Below are positions 59,265-64,000 of a DNA stretch of 64,000 nt, one piece after another (positions within the stretch are counted from its first letter, which is position 1; each line of letters begins with the position of its first letter). The notes below the pieces were generated by a model, which did not search any database, had not been told where the DNA came from, and saw only the letters and a program-made list of their open reading frames with translations. Location: assembly GCF_900109355.1 (NCBI RefSeq), contig NZ_FOBF01000001.1:609643-673642 (forward strand). Reading direction: 5' to 3'. The DNA is from Nonomuraea pusilla. Lineage in GTDB: Bacteria > Actinomycetota > Actinomycetes > Streptosporangiales > Streptosporangiaceae. The position numbers and the translations under genes were made by a program.

Positions 59265-60827
59265 TCAGCCTCTCCTCAGGTAGTTGGGCCCGCTGGCGCC
59301 GTAGAACTTGTTGACGTCACGCGCCCCGGAACGCTCCTTGGCGACGAGCGTCCCCGCCGTGACCATGGACTTCGCGGTGAGCCTGGCGGCGTCGAGCGTC
59401 CTCGCCCGCAGGAGGCGGGCCCTCGGGTGGTCGCCGTGCTCGTCCAGCGCCTCGGCGAGCGACGCGCGCAGCAGCGCCGCCGCCTCCGCGTGCGGCAGCC
59501 ACGCGAACGCCACCGCCGCGGCCGCCAGGTGCAGCGTGATCGTCACGAACACGTCGGCCAGCGCGTGCGGGTCGTCGGTCAGCATGCGCGCGTCGTGGAA
59601 GGACGGCACGTCGATCCCGGCCTCCTCCAGCGCGGCGGGCGAGGCGAGCAGGCCGTCGTTGTCCTTGACCAGCAGCCTCATGCCGTCGTGCTGGAAGACC
59701 AGCGCCAGGTTCTGCTGGTGCGCCTCCAGCGCCACGCCGTAGCGGACGAACAGCCGCACGTTCCACCGCAGCAGCAAGCGCAGGTAGGCGGGCAGCACGC
59801 CGTCCAGCTCCTTCCGCACCTCCGGGACGTTCAGCGCCGCCACCGGCACCACCCTGCCCGGCGGCAGGCGGCGCACCATCCACGCCAGGTACTCGTGCCC
59901 GGCGTGCGCGTGGGCCTGCTCGTCCGCCACCAGCACGCCGGGGCCGGCCAGGCGGCGCAGCAGCAGCTCGGCCCGCGCGCCGTCGGCCAGCGTGCCCGGC
60001 CTGATCGAGCGGCGGTTCCTGACGCCCAGCGTGCTGGTCGGCAGCGGCAGCTTCAGCTGCGTCCCCGGGCCCACCTCGACGGTCCGCATCGACAGCGTGG
60101 GCCGTACGGTGACGCGCGGCCCGTCCAGCAGGCGCACCCCGGGGACGCGCCGCACCTCGTCCACCGTCAGCGGGTGCACGGGGAACAGCGTCTCGTCCTG
60201 GCCGAGCGCGAGACCGCCGGGCGCGACGTCCGCGGGCAGGGCGGGGGCCGAGCCGGGCTCCAGCGCCGCGCGCGGCACCGCCGCCCAGCGCAGCTCGAAG
60301 GCCGGGGCGAACTCCGGCGCGTACGCCAGCAGGTCCTCCTCCGACAGCCCGATCCTCGCCCGCGACGTCGGGTACACGGGGTGGTCGGCGAACGCCGCCA
60401 GCGACTCGTACGAGGGGCGGCGCGCGAGCACGGCGTCGCGGTGCTCGTCGTGCAGTTCGAGGGCGTGCAGCGCCGCCAGGCACTCGTCGAAGAACGCCGA
60501 CACCCCGTCCGCGTCGCGCGGGTCGGACGCCTCCGCGAGCGTCTCCAGCACCTGCTCCAGCCCCAGCCGCTCGTCCCGGGCGACCACGAAGTCCTGGAAC
60601 GGCGGGCCCGGCTCCAGCCGCACCCACCGGCCGTCGGCCAGCAGGAGGCCGACGCCGTCGCGCGTCCTCGCGACCCGCCCGGCCAGGCCGCCGTAGTCCT
60701 CGCGCAGCAGCGCGTTCAGCACCCGCGCCGCCAGGTACGCCTCCCTGGACCCGCCGCCCCGCCCGACTCCGGCCGTGCCCCTGCCCGTGCCCCCGGTGGC
60801 GCCCATCGGTCGCAGCCCGGCGCTCAC
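59265..60827 (-). CDS. IucA/IucC family NIS siderophore synthetase, first in operon
   Basis: 520 residues from a GTG overlapping the ATP-grasp stop (GTGA). Signatures: HPVYPTSRARIGLSEEDLLA, FPVHPLTVDEV, KLPLPTSTLGVRNRRSIRPG, VALEAHQQNLALVFQHDGMR and LVKDNDGL. It is somewhat shorter than the 580-600-residue norm. Having two divergent NIS synthetases implies two acylation steps on a citrate-like core, or condensation of two halves. The C-terminal ARDVNKFYGASGPNYLRRG tail is typical of actinobacterial members. Confidence 0.9.
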   Translation of the reverse strand: MSAGLRPMGATGGTGRGTAGVGRGGGSREAYLAARVLNALLREDYGGLAGRVARTRDGVGLLLADGRWVRLEPGPPFQDFVVARDERLGLEQVLETLAEASDPRDADGVSAFFDECLAALHALELHDEHRDAVLARRPSYESLAAFADHPVYPTSRARIGLSEEDLLAYAPEFAPAFELRWAAVPRAALEPGSAPALPADVAPGGLALGQDETLFPVHPLTVDEVRRVPGVRLLDGPRVTVRPTLSMRTVEVGPGTQLKLPLPTSTLGVRNRRSIRPGTLADGARAELLLRRLAGPGVLVADEQAHAHAGHEYLAWMVRRLPPGRVVPVAALNVPEVRKELDGVLPAYLRLLLRWNVRLFVRYGVALEAHQQNLALVFQHDGMRLLVKDNDGLLASPAALEEAGIDVPSFHDARMLTDDPHALADVFVTITLHLAAAAVAFAWLPHAEAAALLRASLAEALDEHGDHPRARLLRARTLDAARLTAKSMVTAGTLVAKERSGARDVNKFYGASGPNYLRRG

Positions 60828-61960
60828 CCGATCACCCACGGCCGCGCGGCGAGGTGGCGCGCGACGGCGGCGTCCACCGACTCCCTGGTGGGGCCCACCG
60901 CGCGGACGACGGCCAGGTAGTCGCGGTTCGTCCCGGACGGCTCGACGACGTCGCCGACGGCCCGCAGCGGCCGGTGCCACAGCCGCACGTCGCCGTCGCG
61001 GGCCTCCTCGGGGCCGGGCGCCGCCCTGACCGTGCCCGCCCGGTCGGCGACGACGCTGACCGCGCTGCCGTGCCCCGAGGGACGCGGCGGCTGCGGCACG
61101 GGCTCGCCCAGGTGCACCCGCAGGATCCACTCGAACAGCGGCACGCCCAGCAGGTCGGCCAGCAGGAAGTCGCAGTGGTCGCCGATCACCCGGTAGTTGA
61201 CCTCGACGATCCGCGGGCCCCGGTCCGTCACCACGTACTCGGTGTGGCAGGCGCCGAACCCCGCGCCGAGCGCCCGCAGCGCGGCCAGGACGTGCGCGTC
61301 GGCGGCGTCCTGCACCCAGTCGAGCCGTTCCTCCACGAAGTGCGGCAGCGGGCCCAGCGTCGTCGCGAACCCGCCCAGCACCCGCGTCGCGTCGGCGTCG
61401 CCCAGCGTCTCCAGCGTGCGCAGCGGGCCCTCCAGGTACTCCTCGGCGACGAGGGTCTCGCCCGGCCGCCGCCCGCGCAGCGCCGCCACCGCCCCGGGCA
61501 GGTCGCGCTCCACCAGCAGGACGTCCTCGCTGGCCACCCCCTCGCGCGGCTTCAGCACCACGGGGTACGGCACGTCCCCGGGCACCGGGTCGGCGGGCCC
61601 GATCCGTACGGAGCGGACGTGCTCGACCCCGGCCGCGCGCAGCGCCCTGCGCATCAGGAACTTGTTCTTGGCCGCCAGGCAGGCGCGCCAGTCCTTGCCG
61701 GGGAGCCCGAAGTAGGCCGCCGCGAGTGCCGTCTCCGCCTGCAGGTGGTCGGAGTTGGTGAAGATCGCGTCGGGCCGGCCGAGGTGCTCGACGGCGTCGA
61801 TGACGGCCCGGGGGTCGCGCACGTCGCAGCGCACCGCCGAGGGATGCCGCTCGGGGCGGTCGGTGAGGACGGTCACGTCGCACCCCAGGTCCCGCGCGGC
61901 GGGCAGGAACCCGTACGTCACGGAATCTGTCGGCTTGAGCGCGGTCAGGTAGAGCCGCAA
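60824..61960 (-). CDS. ATP-grasp ligase of the siderophore operon
   Basis: 378 residues, first gene of the operon, from a TTG with GGAGG nine bases upstream. The ATP-grasp fold is visible: LAAKNKFLMRRALRAAGV, PYPVVLKPREGVASEDVLLV (Lys and Gly loop), LVAEEYLEGP, and RIVEVNYRVIGDHCDFLLAD with the Glu-x-Asn metal motif. ATP-grasp enzymes join a carboxylate to an amine through an acyl phosphate. Here it may load or extend an amino-acid unit before or after citrate condensation. An iron box lies 22 bases upstream. Confidence 0.87.
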   Translation of the reverse strand: MRLYLTALKPTDSVTYGFLPAARDLGCDVTVLTDRPERHPSAVRCDVRDPRAVIDAVEHLGRPDAIFTNSDHLQAETALAAAYFGLPGKDWRACLAAKNKFLMRRALRAAGVEHVRSVRIGPADPVPGDVPYPVVLKPREGVASEDVLLVERDLPGAVAALRGRRPGETLVAEEYLEGPLRTLETLGDADATRVLGGFATTLGPLPHFVEERLDWVQDAADAHVLAALRALGAGFGACHTEYVVTDRGPRIVEVNYRVIGDHCDFLLADLLGVPLFEWILRVHLGEPVPQPPRPSGHGSAVSVVADRAGTVRAAPGPEEARDGDVRLWHRPLRAVGDVVEPSGTNRDYLAVVRAVGPTRESVDAAVARHLAARPWVIG

Positions 61961-61981
61961 CGCCAGGCACCTCCGGGATTG

Positions 61982-62000
61982 TCAGGTAAGGCTAACCTAA
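61982..62000 (-). promoter_or_regulatory. Iron box (IdeR/DmdR operator)
   Basis: The minus-strand sequence TTAGGTTAGCCTTACCTGA is a 19-base near-palindrome matching the actinobacterial iron-box consensus (TTAGGTTAG-C-CTAACCTAA) at all but two positions. It lies 22-40 bases before the ATP-grasp start, where bound regulator would block RNA polymerase. It therefore predicts repression of the siderophore operon when iron is sufficient. Confidence 0.88.
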
Positions 62001-62106
62001 GTTGCGCTGATCCTAACCGCTGAACGATCACCATGGAGCCGCGTCCGTGTAATCGCGGGCTAACCGGGAGGTCATAGGATGGCAGCGGATTCGGGAAAGG
62101 TGGCCT

Positions 62107-63081
62107 GTGGAGACCAGTGCGGAAGAGCAACTCATCGGACCACTGCTCCTCGCCCGCGGAACCATCGACCGCTCGTCGGCCCTGCGCGCCGACGAGCAGT
62201 GGCTCAAGCGCGCGTGGAACGATCCGTCCACCAGGGTGCTGGTGATCGACAACGGTCACACCCTCGTGCGGCGGAACGGCGACGGCGTGGAGGCCGTCCT
62301 GCTCGGCTCCGCCGACGCCCCCGAGGGAGAGCGGTTCCTGCTCGGCCTGGAGCAGGGGGTCGCCTACTTCGCCGTGGCCGCGCCGCTGCCCGGCGTCCCC
62401 GGCGGCGACCTCAACGGCCGCGTCACCGTCCCCATCAGCCTGAGCGACACCCCCGAGGGCGAGCCCGTCGCCGCCGGGCTGCGCCAGGTGGGCGGCCTGC
62501 TCGGCGACCGCGACGCGGGCCTGCTCGTCCACGCCGTCGCGCTGGAGGCCTGGCACACCACCCACGGCCACTGCCCCCGCTGCGGCGCCCGCACCGAGGT
62601 GCGCGCGGGCGGCCACATCCGCGTCTGCCCCGACGACGGCAGCCAGCACTTCCCCCGCGTCGACCCCGCCGTCATCATGCTCGTCCGCGACGCCGACGAC
62701 CGCTGCCTCCTCGCCCGCGGCCCCCATTGGCCGGAGGGGCGCCTGTCGATCCTGGCCGGGTTCGTCGAACCGGGAGAGTCGCTGGAGCACGCCGTGGTGC
62801 GCGAGGTGGCCGAGGAGGTCGGCGTCACCGTCGTCAATCCCCGCTACCTCGGCAGCCAGCCCTGGCCGTTCCCGCGCAGCCTCATGCTCGGCTTCTTCGC
62901 CGACGCCACCACCACGGCCCTCACGCCCGACGCCGAGGAGATCGCCGAGGCCCGCTGGTACAGCAGGGAAGAGCTCGCCGCCGCCCTCGAATCCGGCGCC
63001 CTGCGCCTCCCGCCCCCCGTCTCGATCGCCCGCCGCCTCATCGAGACCTGGTACGGCGACCACCTCACCGGAGACTGGTAA
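62107..63081 (+). CDS. nudC: NAD+ diphosphatase NudC
   Basis: 324 residues from a GTG with GAAAGG seven bases upstream. NudC hydrolyses NAD(H) to NMN and AMP and can de-cap NAD-RNA. The zinc ribbon has CPRCGARTE and VCPDDGSQHFPRVDPAVIM, the second half in its usual actinobacterial form. The Nudix box runs from GFVEPGESLEHAV to VREVAEEVGV, followed by the NudC-specific SQPWPFPRSLMLGFFA (SQPWPFPxS). A TAGGAT -10-like hexamer lies about 30 bases upstream. It is divergent from the iron-regulated siderophore operon. Confidence 0.92.
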   Translation: METSAEEQLIGPLLLARGTIDRSSALRADEQWLKRAWNDPSTRVLVIDNGHTLVRRNGDGVEAVLLGSADAPEGERFLLGLEQGVAYFAVAAPLPGVPGGDLNGRVTVPISLSDTPEGEPVAAGLRQVGGLLGDRDAGLLVHAVALEAWHTTHGHCPRCGARTEVRAGGHIRVCPDDGSQHFPRVDPAVIMLVRDADDRCLLARGPHWPEGRLSILAGFVEPGESLEHAVVREVAEEVGVTVVNPRYLGSQPWPFPRSLMLGFFADATTTALTPDAEEIAEARWYSREELAAALESGALRLPPPVSIARRLIETWYGDHLTGDW

Positions 63082-63137
63082 GCAAAGGTCACTTATCGTA
63101 CACTCGAAGACGCGTTCGGTAGCGAAAGGGTAATGTC

Positions 63138-63410
63138 ATGGACATGAACGAAACCCACATCGACGAGCTTCTCCAGCTTGAGCGCCAGAAGCTCGCCCTC
63201 CAGTTCGCCGCCATCGAGACGCGCATCGACGACAAGATCAAGGCTTCGGAGCACAGGGTCGTCGAGGCCGTCACGAACGCCATCACCAGCGCGGTCATGG
63301 ACCTCAAGCGGGACAACATGGCGCTGCAGGCGGGGCTCACCGACCTCCGCACCGAGCTCAAGCAGGACATCCTGCGCCTGGAGCAGAAGCTGGACAATCA
63401 GGTGTACTGA
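63138..63410 (+). CDS. Small coiled-coil protein
   Basis: 90 residues with GAAAGGG eight bases before the ATG. Nearly the whole sequence is predicted heptad coiled coil: HIDELLQLERQKLALQFAAI, KIKASEHRVVEAVTNAITSA, MDLKRDNMALQAGLTDLRTE and LKQDILRLEQKLDNQV. There is no signal or membrane helix. The codon mix appears less GC-biased than the neighbours. I know no family. It is bounded by a TACACT -10-like box upstream (near 63101) and a perfect 13-pair terminator downstream, so it is a monocistronic unit. Confidence 0.75.
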   Translation: MDMNETHIDELLQLERQKLALQFAAIETRIDDKIKASEHRVVEAVTNAITSAVMDLKRDNMALQAGLTDLRTELKQDILRLEQKLDNQVY

Positions 63411-63412
63411 CT

Positions 63413-63445
63413 GAGGACCCGGATGTCGGAAGCATCCGGGTCCTC
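63413..63445 (+). terminator. Terminator of the coiled-coil gene
   Basis: GAGGACCCGGATG at 63413-63425 pairs perfectly with 63433-63445 around a 7-base loop, three bases after the stop. There is no U-tract. Confidence 0.85.
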
Positions 63446-63465
63446 CGGGCCATCGTAAACACTTC

Positions 63466-63499
63466 AACCAGCCCCCGGAAGACCTGCCGGGGGCTGGTT
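63466..63499 (-). terminator. Terminator of the mycoredoxin gene
   Basis: AACCAGCCCCCGG at 63466-63478 pairs perfectly with 63487-63499 around an 8-base loop. On the minus strand it follows the mycoredoxin stop by 13 bases and is followed by a T-rich stretch. Confidence 0.85.
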
Positions 63500-63512
63500 C
63501 GCGTCTACGGGG

Positions 63513-63761
63513 TCAGGCGGCGCCGAGGAGGGTCTTGACCTCCAGGGCGGAGGGGTTGGTGCGGACGACGCGGCCGTTCGGCGTCTCGATCACGACCGTC
63601 GGCACCGTCTGGTTGCCGTTGTTGACGCTCATCACGAACTCGGCCGCCGCCGGGTCGCGTTCGATGTCGATGTCCTCGAAGGCGATGCCTTCGCGGGCGA
63701 GCTGCGTCTTGAGCCGCCTGCAGGGACCACACCACGTCGTGCTGTAGACCGTGAGCGCCAT
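63513..63761 (-). CDS. mrx1: Mycoredoxin (actinobacterial glutaredoxin-like)
   Basis: 82 residues from the ATG at 63761 (in-frame starts to 63809 are longer than the family). The thioredoxin fold is short: MALTVYSTTWCGPCRRLKTQ with the CGPC active site, then YEDIDIERD-like FEDIDIERDPAAAEFV, the cis-Pro segment NQTVPTVVIETPNG and a final helix. Mycoredoxins reduce mycothiol mixed disulfides and pass electrons from mycothiol. CGPC rather than the commoner CGYC is a minor difference. The gene is head-away from whatever begins at the right edge. Confidence 0.88.
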   Translation of the reverse strand: MALTVYSTTWCGPCRRLKTQLAREGIAFEDIDIERDPAAAEFVMSVNNGNQTVPTVVIETPNGRVVRTNPSALEVKTLLGAA

Positions 63762-64000
63762 CTCGGGTAACCCCTCCAAGGTCAGGAAACCGGGCGCTCG
63801 ATGCAACAACGCGACCTGCCCCGGTTAATCCCGAGGTCGATCCCCGGGGCGTACTTCCCCGATCAGGCCGATCGCCCTGCCCTGCGCGGCCACCCCGACC
63901 GGCCCCGGCTAGTGGCCCGTCACCGAATCTCGGACGGGTAATTGATCTCCGGCGGTGAACCCGTCAGGCTGGCTGCCTCTTCGACATTGGGAGGTGGTCG
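63762..64000. other. Right-edge intergenic region
   Basis: No gene is seen. The final bases contain GGGAGGTGG, which looks like a ribosome-binding site for a plus-strand gene starting just outside the window. UvrD2-type helicase genes often lie here in actinobacteria, but that is a guess. Confidence 0.4.

Noticed and set aside
57795..60920. Plus-strand frame of 1041 codons opposite the siderophore genes
   Set aside because: Low-complexity Arg/Gln/His/Val translation with no domain, antisense to three clear enzymes.

Overview
The window is ordinary chromosomal DNA of a very GC-rich actinobacterium. I estimate roughly 70-73 % G+C; this is an impression, not a computed value. GTG and TTG starts are frequent, hairpin terminators lack U-tracts, and actinobacteria-only families are present (DUF3117, DUF3107, mycoredoxin, mycosin, AdnAB, MoeZ). 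The gene content fits Streptosporangiales (Nonomuraea-like) best, but that placement is inference. I see no rRNA, tRNA, transposase, integrase, CRISPR array or phage gene.

Region 1 (1-16.8 kb) is a conserved actinobacterial backbone. dapE, two LOG-family genes, a DivIVA-like membrane gene, tag, a DUF3117 gene, an O-methyltransferase, sigE, its anti-sigma gene, htrA, tatB, mrp, a DUF1003 gene and a CBS/MgtE-N gene occur in nearly the order known around sigE in Mycobacterium tuberculosis. sigE has a good autoregulatory ECF promoter. The sigma factor, zinc anti-sigma factor, HtrA protease and TatB form an envelope-stress and export unit. A paaX-paaG-like pair and pepA sit inside this block.

Region 2 (16.8-32.5 kb) is a mosaic of small units: an EamA transporter, a CoA-ester lyase, a CPBP protease, a very large membrane-anchored Asp-box propeller protein, Nudix, a zinc-ribbon protein-MarC-metallo-beta-lactamase-like-PD-(D/E)XK row, an MpaB-like oxygenase, an alpha/beta hydrolase, a DEAD-box helicase and a ferritin-like protein. 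The metallo-beta-lactamase-fold protein has lost several metal ligands. A 1-kb stretch without a confident gene follows (32475-33506), with a 15-bp minisatellite and what looks like the tail of a dead ArsR gene.

Region 3 (33.5-39.3 kb) holds DUF3107-TetR, then an NHEJ locus: ku divergent from a LigD-type polymerase gene whose partner ligase is a pseudogene with at least three lesions. Two secreted low-complexity proteins follow.

Region 4 (39.3-49.2 kb) has an alpha/beta hydrolase, moeZ, and a tandemly duplicated two-gene cassette (exported partner plus mycosin-type subtilisin, twice, with overlapping genes) without any ESX core gene. An alkyltransferase-like protein and a CDP-glycerol glycerophosphotransferase family protein (cell-wall polymer) come next.

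Region 5 (49.3-64 kb) has a Nudix gene, adnA-adnB (end-resection helicase-nuclease), a four-gene translationally coupled NIS-siderophore operon (ATP-grasp, two IucA/IucC synthetases, PLP decarboxylase) behind a near-consensus iron box, nudC, a small coiled-coil gene and mycoredoxin, separated by two perfect hairpins. DNA-repair functions are dense (tag, ATL, Ku, LigD polymerase, AdnAB, PD-(D/E)XK nuclease). At least twelve genes show a TANNNT hexamer 6-8 nt upstream of the start codon, which points to widespread leaderless transcription.
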